Translations under genes and position numbers: made by a program
Notes under the pieces: model-generated
The model's database searches: none
What the model was told of the DNA's origin: nothing
Seen by the model: the letters and a program-made list of their open reading frames with translations, nothing else
Shown: piece by piece, positions 33,507-40,971 of the stretch
Layout: every line of letters begins with the position of its first letter
Numbering within the stretch: the first letter of the stretch is position 1
Assembly (NCBI RefSeq): GCF_014489615.1
Contig: NZ_CP060825.1
Coordinates: 124,001-188,000 of the forward strand
Direction of reading: 5' to 3'
DNA from: Streptomyces genisteinicus
GTDB lineage: Bacteria; Actinomycetota; Actinomycetes; Streptomycetales; Streptomycetaceae
Length of the DNA stretch: 64,000 nucleotides

Positions 33507-35428
33507 CCGCGGTCCCGGCACCGGCCGGGACGGCGGACCGCACCGCCCGGGGCGTCCCCCCGGGCGCGGGCAACGCGTCCGGGCCGGGGGCCGGTACGGC
33601 ATCCGGGCCGGGCTCCGGGAACGGGCCGGGGCCCGGGAACGGACCGGGCTCGGGGAACGGGCCGGGGCCCGGGAACGGACCGGACTCCGGAAACGGACCG
33701 GGCTCCGGCGGGGGCGCGCCGCGCGACGGCAAGGACCTCCCCGCGGACGTGACGGCCGCGGGTGCGCGGGTCACGGCCGCGGAGGCGGCCGAGTACCGCC
33801 GGCACGGGTGGTGGCGCGCGGAGACCTTCCTCGACGACCTGTTCCGGCAGGCGCGGGAGCGGCCGCACCGGCTCGCGATCGCGGCCCGGCGGGTCGCGGA
33901 GTCCCGCACCGACACCCTGGACTGGGCCGAACTGGCCCGGCTCACCGACCGCTTCGCCCTGGCGCTGCTCGACCTCGGCGTCCGGCGCGGCGACTTCGTC
34001 GCCGTGCAGCTCCCCAACCGGTGGGAGATGGTGCCCCTGATCTTCGCCACCGCGCGGATCGGCGCCGTGATCTGCCCGATCTCGCCGGTCTGCCCGGACG
34101 AGGAGCTGCGGCACCGCCTCGGCCTCACCCGGGCCCGGGTGTTCGTCACCCTGCCCCAGTGGTCGGGGACCGGCCTCGCCGCGATCGGGGTACGGCTCCG
34201 GGAGGAGCTGGACACCCTCGATCACGTGGTCGTCGTGGACGGCCCGGTGCCCGAGGGCGCCCACTCCTTCCACGAGCGCTTCACCGCCCCGGCGGACGAG
34301 GAGCGGCGTGCCGGTGAGCTCGACGGCCTGGCCCTCGGGCCCGACGAGCCCTTCGTCGTCCTCTTCACCTCCGGGACCACGGGCGAGTCCAAGGGCGTGC
34401 TGCACAGCCAGAACACCGTCCACTCGGCGGTGCGCGGCTACGCGGACGCCTTCGGCCTCGACGGGGACTGGGTCGCCGCGGTGTCCACACCGCTGGTCCA
34501 CTACTCCGGCTTCGCGCAGGGCGTCCTCGCCGGCGCCCTGCTCGGCGGCACGGTCGCCTTCCAGGACGAACGCCGCAACGAGGCCCTGCTGGACCTGGTG
34601 GAACGCTACGGGGCGACGCTGCTCTACGGGCCGCCGGCCACCCTGGCGGACGTGGCGGCGTCCCAGCGCGAGGCGAAGCGCGACACGAGCACCCTGCGGC
34701 ACGTGGTGATCGGGTCGGCGCCCGTGCTCGCCGCGCTGGCGGACGAGGTGCACGCGGCGCTCGGCGCTCGCACCTACTCGCTGTGGGGCATGTCGGAGAA
34801 CGGGCCCGTCACCATGACCCGTCCCGCCGACCCGCAGGACTGGGCGGCGCACAGCAACGGCCGGACCGTCGACGCGATGGAGGTCCGGGTCGACGCGGAG
34901 GGCGTCGGGGACGGCGGGCCGGTGAGCGGCGGGGTCGGACGGCTGCGGGTGCGCGGCGCGTCCCTGGCGCTCGGCTACTACCGGCGCGAGGAGGTGTTCG
35001 CGGCCGAGTTCACCGCGGACGGCTGGTTCGACACCGGGGACCTGGCCCGCGAGGACGGTCGCGGCGGCATCCGCATCGTCGGCCGGGCGCGGGACGCGAT
35101 CGTCCGGGACGGCCACGTCGCCCCGATGACCGAGCTGGAGGCGGTGATCGGCAGCCACCCGCGGGCCGTGGAGGCCGCCGTGGTCGGCCTGGAGCCGGAA
35201 GGGCCCGGCGCACCGTCGCCGATCGTCGCGGTGGTGGTCCCGCGGGACGGCGAGGGGCCGGCGCTCGACGAGGTGCGCGCGCACCTGCGGGCCGCGGGCC
35301 ACGGGGAGCGCTTCCTGCCGGACCGGGTGGAGACGCTGCCCGCGCTGCCCAAGACCCTGACCGGCAAGGTCCGCAAGGTCGAGCTGCGCGAGCGGTACGC
35401 CGGGCGTCCCGCCGCCGGGGAGTCGTGA
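33503..35428 (+). CDS. Acyl-AMP ligase/acyl-CoA synthetase with Gly-Asn-Gly-Pro repeat leader
   Basis: A 641-aa ANL-superfamily adenylating enzyme. Core motifs in order: FTSGTTGESKG (P-loop, A3), YSLWGMSENG (A5), GWFDTGDLA (A7), GRARDAIVRDG (A8) and the catalytic Lys in PKTLTGKVRK (A10). Upstream of the enzyme, the first 75 residues are low-complexity, with hexapeptide repeats of the type GNGPGP/GNGPGS encoded by five 18-bp units. The GTG at 33503 overlaps the dehydrogenase stop (GTGA), supporting this start and therefore translation of the repeats. The acid substrate is unknown; no carrier-protein domain is attached, so it either forms CoA esters or passes an acyl-AMP to an amine. Confidence 0.88.
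   Translation: MTAVPAPAGTADRTARGVPPGAGNASGPGAGTASGPGSGNGPGPGNGPGSGNGPGPGNGPDSGNGPGSGGGAPRDGKDLPADVTAAGARVTAAEAAEYRRHGWWRAETFLDDLFRQARERPHRLAIAARRVAESRTDTLDWAELARLTDRFALALLDLGVRRGDFVAVQLPNRWEMVPLIFATARIGAVICPISPVCPDEELRHRLGLTRARVFVTLPQWSGTGLAAIGVRLREELDTLDHVVVVDGPVPEGAHSFHERFTAPADEERRAGELDGLALGPDEPFVVLFTSGTTGESKGVLHSQNTVHSAVRGYADAFGLDGDWVAAVSTPLVHYSGFAQGVLAGALLGGTVAFQDERRNEALLDLVERYGATLLYGPPATLADVAASQREAKRDTSTLRHVVIGSAPVLAALADEVHAALGARTYSLWGMSENGPVTMTRPADPQDWAAHSNGRTVDAMEVRVDAEGVGDGGPVSGGVGRLRVRGASLALGYYRREEVFAAEFTADGWFDTGDLAREDGRGGIRIVGRARDAIVRDGHVAPMTELEAVIGSHPRAVEAAVVGLEPEGPGAPSPIVAVVVPRDGEGPALDEVRAHLRAAGHGERFLPDRVETLPALPKTLTGKVRKVELRERYAGRPAAGES
33611..33700. repeat. Five tandem 18-bp repeats inside the acyl ligase gene
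   Basis: Units begin at 33611, 33629, 33647, 33665 and 33683 and differ by a few bases. Each encodes six residues of the pattern G(S/P)GNGP or DSGNGP. The array is in frame, so copy-number change would lengthen or shorten the leader without breaking the gene. Confidence 0.85.
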
Positions 35429-35429
35429 G

Positions 35430-36725
35430 ATGACCGTGTCCGCAGCCGTTCCGATGTCCGCCACGCTCGCCGCCGACGAGGCGCTGGCCCGCCGGCGGGC
35501 CGCCGGTGAGCGCGTCCTGTCCATGGCCAGCGGGGAGATCGGCCTGCCGGTCCTCCCCGGGCTGCGGGAACGGCTCGCCGCCGCCTCGGCCGAGAACGCC
35601 TACGGGCCGGTGGCCGGCAGCCCGGAGCTGCGGGCCGCGGCCGCCGGGTACTGGGCGCGCCGGGGGCTCGCCACCGATCCCGTCCAGGTGGTGGCCGGGC
35701 CCGGCAGCAAGTCGCTGCTCTACGCGCTGCTGCTGGCGATCGGCGGCGATGTGGTCGTCCCGGTGCCGGGCTGGGTGAGCTACGGTGCGCAGGCCCGGCT
35801 CGCGGGAGCGGAGCCGGTGCCGGTGCCGATCCGTCCGGGCGAGGGCGGCGTCCCCGACCCGGGGCGGCTCCGCGAGGCGGTCTCGGCCGCCCGCCGGGCG
35901 GGCCGCGATCCGCGGGCGGTCGTCGTCACGGTCCCGGACAACCCCACCGGCACGGTCGCCCCGCCCGGGACGGTGCGGGAACTCGCGGAGGCCGCGCGGG
36001 AGCTCGGCCTGACGGTCGTGTCGGACGAGATCTACGGCGATCTGGTCTACGGCGCCCGTGGACCCGTGCCCTCGCCGGCCCGGTACGCGCCGGAGCGGAC
36101 CGTGGTCACCACGGGGCTGACGAAGAACCTGGCGCTCGGGGGCTGGCGCACCGGGGTGGCCAGGCTGCCGGACGGTGCTGCGGGCAGGGAGCTGCACGGC
36201 CGGCTGGTGTCGGTCGCCAGCCAGATCTGGTCCAGCCCGCCCGCGCCCGTGCAGTCGGCGGCCGCGTACGCGTTCGGCGAGCCGCCCGAGGTGACCGCGC
36301 GGGTCGCGGCGAGCCGCCGGCTGCACGAGACGGTGGCGGGCGCGGTCGCCGGGCACGTGGCGGCGACGGGCGCGGTGCTCGCACCGGTCACCGCCACCTG
36401 CTACCTGTATCCGGATTTCGCCCCGCTGCGCGACCGGCTGGCCGGCGCGCACGGGGTGCGCGACGGCGACGGCGTCGCCCGGTTCCTCGGCGAGCGCCAC
36501 GGTGTGGGCGTACTGCCAGGGAGCGCCTTCGGCGAACCGGCCGGGTCGCTGCGGGTCCGGCTGGCCACGAGCCGGCTGTACGGCGCGGACGACGAGCAGC
36601 GGCTGGCCGCGCTGGCCGCGCCCGACCCGCTCGCGCTGCCGTGGATCGCCGAGGCCGTGGCCTGGGCCGGCGACGCGGTCGCCGACCTCGCCGCCGGCGC
36701 CGGAGCGGCCGGCCGGCGCTTCTGA
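35430..36725 (+). CDS. PLP-dependent aminotransferase (class I/II)
   Basis: A 431-aa fold-type I aminotransferase. YGPVAGSPELRAAAAGYWARRG is the usual N-terminal substrate/cofactor segment. VPDNPTGTV (about 171-179) holds the Asn that contacts PLP, and SDEIYGDLVY (about 200-209) has the Asp/Tyr pair. The Schiff-base Lys is in TTGLTKNLALGGWRTG, with the phosphate-binding Arg at its end. It starts one base after the ligase stop. In LysW-type pathways an aminotransferase converts the carrier-bound aldehyde to an amine; the usual LysJ is a class III enzyme, so this class I/II enzyme may act on a free 2-oxo acid. Confidence 0.9.
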   Translation: MTVSAAVPMSATLAADEALARRRAAGERVLSMASGEIGLPVLPGLRERLAAASAENAYGPVAGSPELRAAAAGYWARRGLATDPVQVVAGPGSKSLLYALLLAIGGDVVVPVPGWVSYGAQARLAGAEPVPVPIRPGEGGVPDPGRLREAVSAARRAGRDPRAVVVTVPDNPTGTVAPPGTVRELAEAARELGLTVVSDEIYGDLVYGARGPVPSPARYAPERTVVTTGLTKNLALGGWRTGVARLPDGAAGRELHGRLVSVASQIWSSPPAPVQSAAAYAFGEPPEVTARVAASRRLHETVAGAVAGHVAATGAVLAPVTATCYLYPDFAPLRDRLAGAHGVRDGDGVARFLGERHGVGVLPGSAFGEPAGSLRVRLATSRLYGADDEQRLAALAAPDPLALPWIAEAVAWAGDAVADLAAGAGAAGRRF

Positions 36726-36869
36726 GCGGGGCCCGCGGCGTGGCCCGCGGCGGGCGCACCACTCCCCGTGCGGGGCCCGCGGCCGGCGCAACGCGACCCG
36801 TGCGGCGCGCCGCACCGGGCCGTCGCACCGCAACCACTGTTCCCATCCATCACCAGGAGGACTGGTCCC

Positions 36870-37784
36870 ATGTCCCTTCCGACCCTTGCGACCCTCTTCG
36901 AAGCCCTGTACCGGGGCGAGCGGCACGTCGGCTTCGGCAGGCCGGAGCCGGGCACGCCGCAGACCCTCTACCGGGTCCCCGAGGGGCGGCTGGCGGAGGT
37001 CTTCGTCACCACCGACGGCTCGCCCGACGCCGTGCGGGCGGCGGTCGCCGAGGGGGCCGAGGAGGTCACCGTCACGGCCGGCGACCCGGAGGTCCGGCTG
37101 CTGCCGCCGCTGCTCCCCGCGCGGAGCGGGGCGGCCCTGCTCAGCGGTTTCATGGGGACCCACAAGAAGAAGTGGGGCGGTGCGTCGGCGCCCGAGGGCG
37201 GGGATTTCGAGCCGCCGAAGTGGTTCTTCAAGGGGTTCGGCGACTGGGTGCGGCTGCCCGGGGAGACGCTGAACGTGCCGGCGGACCCGATCGCTCTGAT
37301 CGAGGAGCCCGAGGTGGCGCTGGTCTACGTGAACGACGAGGACGGCACCCCGCACTACGCGGGCTACACCTTCGGCAACGACCTCTGCGACATCGGGCTG
37401 CACCGCAAGGACCCGGGCTACAACCCGTACTGCAAGCTCTGCGACACCGCGCTCGCCCCGTGGCTGTTCCTCGGCGAGCCGCCGCGCACGGTCACCGGGC
37501 GGGTCACCATCACCCGGGACGGGGCCACCGCCTGGGAGGGGAGCTTCGACTGCGGCGACGACGCGCTGTACTTCCGGGTCCGGGACATGGCGGCGCATCT
37601 TTTCTCGTTCCCCGCGGTGCGGAGGCCGGGGCTGGTCAACTACGTGCTCCTGGGGGCCGACGAGGCGAGCTTCCACGACGGGTTCCGGATCGCGGACGGC
37701 GACCGGATCGCCATCGACGTCAAGAGCCACGGTGTGGCGTTCGAGAACCCGGTGGCGTACGTGTCGCCGCCGCCGCTGGGCTGA
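36870..37784 (+). CDS. Fumarylacetoacetase (FAH)-fold protein
   Basis: A 304-aa protein. The C-terminal two thirds have the FAH-fold signatures: IEEPEVALVYVNDEDG (acidic metal ligands), HYAGYTFGNDLCDIGLHRKDP (the conserved GYT-x-xND motif, about 165-185), PYCKLCDTALAPWLFLG, and the later VKSHGVAFENPV end. A fully typical C-terminal GTP-x-GVG motif is not present. Members cleave or decarboxylate C-C bonds of beta-diketo or oxo acids, or hydrate 2-oxo-dienoates, using Mg2+ or Mn2+. The unusual cysteines in CDIG and CKLCD may matter. AGGAGG is placed nine bases before the ATG. The substrate is unknown. Confidence 0.75.
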   Translation: MSLPTLATLFEALYRGERHVGFGRPEPGTPQTLYRVPEGRLAEVFVTTDGSPDAVRAAVAEGAEEVTVTAGDPEVRLLPPLLPARSGAALLSGFMGTHKKKWGGASAPEGGDFEPPKWFFKGFGDWVRLPGETLNVPADPIALIEEPEVALVYVNDEDGTPHYAGYTFGNDLCDIGLHRKDPGYNPYCKLCDTALAPWLFLGEPPRTVTGRVTITRDGATAWEGSFDCGDDALYFRVRDMAAHLFSFPAVRRPGLVNYVLLGADEASFHDGFRIADGDRIAIDVKSHGVAFENPVAYVSPPPLG

Positions 37785-37825
37785 GCGCGGCGTCGCTTCG
37801 GCGGCGTGAACAGCTCATGAAACAG

Positions 37826-37899
37826 GGCCGGTCGGCCTGGGCAGGCCGGTGCCTGCCCGGGCAGGCTCGGTGTCGACCGGCCGGCCCCGGGGGCCGGCC
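37826..37899 (+). promoter_or_regulatory. Structured leader with two mutually exclusive hairpins
   Basis: Between the FAH-fold gene and the first monooxygenase gene, an outer stem pairs 37826-37834 with 37874-37882 around an inner stem pairing 37836-37845 with 37852-37861. A second hairpin pairs 37879-37888 with 37890-37899. The second uses part of the 3' arm of the outer stem, so both cannot form together. It ends just before the monooxygenase ribosome-binding site. It could be an attenuator or ligand-responsive leader; I recognise no known riboswitch consensus. Confidence 0.4.
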
Positions 37900-37921
37900 T
37901 CCCGGAGTGAAGGAGCCCATC

Positions 37922-39301
37922 GTGCCCGCCGGATCGAACGCCGGACAGCCGCCGCCCCGCGCGGGGCAGGCCAAGCAGGTGCACCTCGCGGTGCAGCTGC
38001 CAGGCATCCACAACGTGACCGTCTGGACGGACCCGCGGTCCGAGAGCCAGATCGCCGTCGACTCGTTCGTCCGGCTCGCACGCGCGGCGGAGCGGGGGAA
38101 GTTCGACTTCTTCTTCCTGGCCGAGGGACTGCGGCTGCGCGAGCACAAGGGACAGGTGTACGACCTCGACGTGGTCGGGCGGCCCGAGAACCTGACGATG
38201 CTCGCCGCGCTCGCCGCCGTGACAACCCGCCTCGGTCTCGCGGCCACCGTGAACACCACGTTCAACGAGCCCTACGAGGTGGCGCGGCGCTTCGCGACGC
38301 TGGACCTGCTGAGCGAGGGCCGCACCGCGTGGAACGTGGTCACCAGCTACGACGCCTTCACCGGGGAGAACTTCCGCCGCGGCGGCTACCTCGACGAGGC
38401 CGACCGCTACACCCGGGCCGCCGAGTTCCTCGCCACCGCCAAGGAGCTGTGGGCGAGCTGGGGCGAGGACGACCTGGTGGCGGACGCGGCGTCGGGCGAG
38501 TTCGTCCGGCCGGGCGCGGGGCGGTTCGCCCACCACGGGGAGCACTTCGACATCTCCGGCCGGTTCGGCACGCCCCGCGGCCCGCAGGGTCACCCGGTGA
38601 TCATCCAGTCCGGGGAGTCCGACGCCGGACGGGAGTTCGCGGCCCGCGACGCCGACGTCATCTTCAGCAAGTACAGCAGCCTGGAGCAGGCCCGGCCGTT
38701 CTACCAGGACGTGAAGCGCCGGCTGGCCGCCTACGGCCGGACGCACGACGATCTGAAGATCCTGCCGACCGCCACGGCCGTGGTCGCCGACACCGACGAG
38801 GAGGCGCGGGCCTACGCCGACGAGATCACCCGTGAGCAGGTGAGCCCGCAGACCGCGATCGCGCATCTGGAGGGCGTCTGGGGCCGGGACCTGTCCGCGT
38901 ACGACCCGGACGGACCGCTGCCGGACGTCGACCCGGAGCCGGAGTCCCTGATCCTCAAGGGCCATTCGGTCTTCCGCAAGGGCCGCGAGGAGACCGCGCG
39001 GCAGTGGCGCGAGATCGCCGGGGAGCGCGGACTGAGCATCCGTGAGCTGATGATCGAGGTGCACGGCGGCCAGACCTTCGTCGGCAGCCCGCGGACGGTC
39101 GCCGACCGCATCGACCACTTCGTGCAGTCGGACGGTGCCGACGGCTTCATCCTGGTGCCCCATCTGACGCCCGACGGCCTGGACGAGGTGGTGGACCGCG
39201 TGGTTCCGCTGCTCCAGGAGAAGGGCGTGTACCGCGAGGACTACACGGGGCCCACGCTCCGCGACCACCTGGGCCTCGGCCTGCCGAAGGAGACTCCGTG
39301 A
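37922..39301 (+). CDS. LLM-class flavin-dependent monooxygenase (NtaA/SnaA/DszA type)
   Basis: A 459-aa FMNH2-dependent monooxygenase with the luciferase-like TIM barrel. Diagnostic stretches are RAAERGKFDFFFLAEG (about 52-67), TARLGLAATV-type strand, VNTTFNEPYEVARRFATLD, GRTAWNVVTSYD, and the FMN phosphate region QSGESDAGREFAARDADVIF. The family includes enzymes that oxidise nitrilotriacetate, streptogramin precursors and organosulfur compounds with FMNH2 from a separate reductase; no reductase gene is adjacent. The GTG at 37922 has AAGGAG six bases upstream. The stop overlaps the next gene by four bases. A hydroxylation, N-oxidation or C-N cleavage in the cluster's pathway is the likely role. 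Confidence 0.9.
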   Translation: MPAGSNAGQPPPRAGQAKQVHLAVQLPGIHNVTVWTDPRSESQIAVDSFVRLARAAERGKFDFFFLAEGLRLREHKGQVYDLDVVGRPENLTMLAALAAVTTRLGLAATVNTTFNEPYEVARRFATLDLLSEGRTAWNVVTSYDAFTGENFRRGGYLDEADRYTRAAEFLATAKELWASWGEDDLVADAASGEFVRPGAGRFAHHGEHFDISGRFGTPRGPQGHPVIIQSGESDAGREFAARDADVIFSKYSSLEQARPFYQDVKRRLAAYGRTHDDLKILPTATAVVADTDEEARAYADEITREQVSPQTAIAHLEGVWGRDLSAYDPDGPLPDVDPEPESLILKGHSVFRKGREETARQWREIAGERGLSIRELMIEVHGGQTFVGSPRTVADRIDHFVQSDGADGFILVPHLTPDGLDEVVDRVVPLLQEKGVYREDYTGPTLRDHLGLGLPKETP

Positions 39302-40515
39302 CCGGCACACCGTTCCATCTCGCCGTCGCCCTGGACGGGGCGGGCTGGCACCCCGGCGCCTGGCGGGCCGCGGGCGCCCGGCCCGGTGAGCTGTTCTCCG
39401 CGGGCTACTGGACGGACCTGGTGACCGAGGCCGAGCGCGGACTGCTCGACTTCGTGACCCTGGAGGACACCCTGGCCCCGCAGTCCGAACCGTTCCACCG
39501 CCCGGACGACCGCACCGACCGCGTGCGGGGCACCGTGGACGCGGTGCTGCTGGCGGCCCGGCTCGCACCGGTGACCCGGCGCATCGGGCTGGTGCCGACG
39601 GCGAACGTCACGCACACCGAGCCGTTCCACGTGGGCATCGGCATCGCCACCCTGGACCACGCCTCGGAGGGCAGAGCCGGCTGGCGTCCGCAGATAGCCT
39701 CACGTGCCTCGGACGCCGCGCTCTTCGGCCGCCGCACCACACCGCAGCTCACCGACGACGACATCCGCGACCCGGAGGCGATCGCCCGGCGGCTGCGTCC
39801 GCTGTTCGCGGAGGCGGCCGACGCGGTGGAGGTGGCGCGCCGGCTGTGGGACAGCTGGGAGGACGACGCGGAGATACGCGACGCGGCGACGGGCCGCTTC
39901 ATCGACCGCGACAAGCTCCACCACATCGACTTCGAGGGCCCGCACTTCCGGGTGCGCGGCCCCTCGATCGTTCCGCGCTCACCGCAGGGGCAGCCGGTGG
40001 TGGCGAGCCTCGCGCACGCCTCGGTCCCGTACGCGTTCGCGGCGGCGGCGTCCGACGTCGTGTTCCTCACCCCGCGGGACAGGGCGGGCGTCGCCCGGAT
40101 CCTCGCCGAGGTGGACGAGGCGGTCGAGGCCGCCGGCAGGGACCTGGCCGCACGGCCGCTGCTGCGGTTCGCGGACCTCGTCGTCGTGCTCGGCGACACC
40201 GCGGCGGCAGCGGCGGAGCGCGGGGCCCGGCTGGACGACCTGGCCGGCGCCCCGCTCGCCTCCGACGCCGCGGTGTTCACCGGCACCCCGGCCGGACTGG
40301 CCGACCTGCTGGAGGACTGGCGCGCCGAAGGGCTCGACGGCTTCCGTCTCCGCCCGGCGGCCCTCCCCCACGACCTGTCGGCCGTCACCGGCACGCTGGT
40401 GCCGGAGCTCCAGCGGCGCGGGGTCTTCCGGACGGAGTACACCTCCACCACGCTCCGCGGTCACCTGGGACTCGCCCGCCCGGCGAGCCGCTACGCGGTG
40501 CCCGCCGCGGGCTGA
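39298..40515 (+). CDS. Second LLM-class flavin-dependent monooxygenase
   Basis: A 405-aa protein of the same superfamily as its upstream neighbour but shorter and more diverged. It keeps AERGLLDFVTLEDTL, RIGLVPTANVTHTEPFHVGIGIATLDHASEGRAGW and the final TSTTLRGHLGLARP, which resembles the TGPTLRDHLGL end of the first enzyme. The QSG phosphate-binding segment is replaced by VVASLAHASVPYAF, so FMN binding may be altered. Translation is coupled to the first enzyme (GTGA overlap), suggesting a two-subunit or sequential system. It is the last gene of the cluster, and a hairpin terminator follows. Confidence 0.85.
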   Translation: MTGTPFHLAVALDGAGWHPGAWRAAGARPGELFSAGYWTDLVTEAERGLLDFVTLEDTLAPQSEPFHRPDDRTDRVRGTVDAVLLAARLAPVTRRIGLVPTANVTHTEPFHVGIGIATLDHASEGRAGWRPQIASRASDAALFGRRTTPQLTDDDIRDPEAIARRLRPLFAEAADAVEVARRLWDSWEDDAEIRDAATGRFIDRDKLHHIDFEGPHFRVRGPSIVPRSPQGQPVVASLAHASVPYAFAAAASDVVFLTPRDRAGVARILAEVDEAVEAAGRDLAARPLLRFADLVVVLGDTAAAAAERGARLDDLAGAPLASDAAVFTGTPAGLADLLEDWRAEGLDGFRLRPAALPHDLSAVTGTLVPELQRRGVFRTEYTSTTLRGHLGLARPASRYAVPAAG

Positions 40516-40520
40516 CGGGG

Positions 40521-40555
40521 GCGGGTGCCGGAGCCGGCCGGGGCTCCGGCATCCC
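40521..40555. terminator. Terminator at the end of the carrier-protein cluster
   Basis: Arms 40523-40535 and 40542-40554 form a stem of about 13 bp (one G-U pair) with a six-base loop, starting eight bases after the last monooxygenase stop. It also lies just beyond the 3' end of the convergent gene, so it can serve both strands and marks the right edge of the cluster. Confidence 0.8.
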
Positions 40556-40569
40556 GCCGGCGCGCGGGC

Positions 40570-40851
40570 TCAGGGGGTGTCGGCGGACCAGTCGTACCGG
40601 CCCGGATCGCCAGGGCGGGGCTCGTACACGGCCCGGCCGCCCGCGCCGAAGGCTCCGAGCTCGGTGGGCAGGACGGCGGCCGCGCCCGCGTCGCCCGGGG
40701 CACGGCCGGTGATGTCGAGCAGCAGCCCGTCCAGCGGCCCGCCGACCAGTTCCGCGTAGACGCGCCCCGGCCGCGGGCCGGGGCGCGGATCGTCGTGGTC
40801 CGTGCCGTAGACCCGTCCCCGCAGCAGTTCCTCGTCCCGGTCCCTGTCCAT
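40570..40851 (-). CDS. Small hypothetical protein
   Basis: A 93-aa soluble protein of unknown function. It begins with a charged MDRDRDEELLRGRVYGTDHDD segment and continues with YAELVGGPLDGLLLDITG and AVYEPRPGDPGRYDWSADTP, which look like short beta-strands. I associate the VGGPLDG segment with small conserved Streptomyces proteins but cannot name a family. It is convergent with the carrier-protein cluster and separated from it by a terminator, so it is probably unrelated to it. Confidence 0.6.
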   Translation of the reverse strand: MDRDRDEELLRGRVYGTDHDDPRPGPRPGRVYAELVGGPLDGLLLDITGRAPGDAGAAAVLPTELGAFGAGGRAVYEPRPGDPGRYDWSADTP

Positions 40852-40971
40852 GGGTCCACCCTGACACCTGCCACTGACAACGAGTGCGCGGGAGCGGGTC
40901 CCCGGGGTGCGGCAGGCGTCGCGGGCGGGTGGGCCCGGGACGCCTGCCGCACCGTGCCGGCGCGGGGTCCG

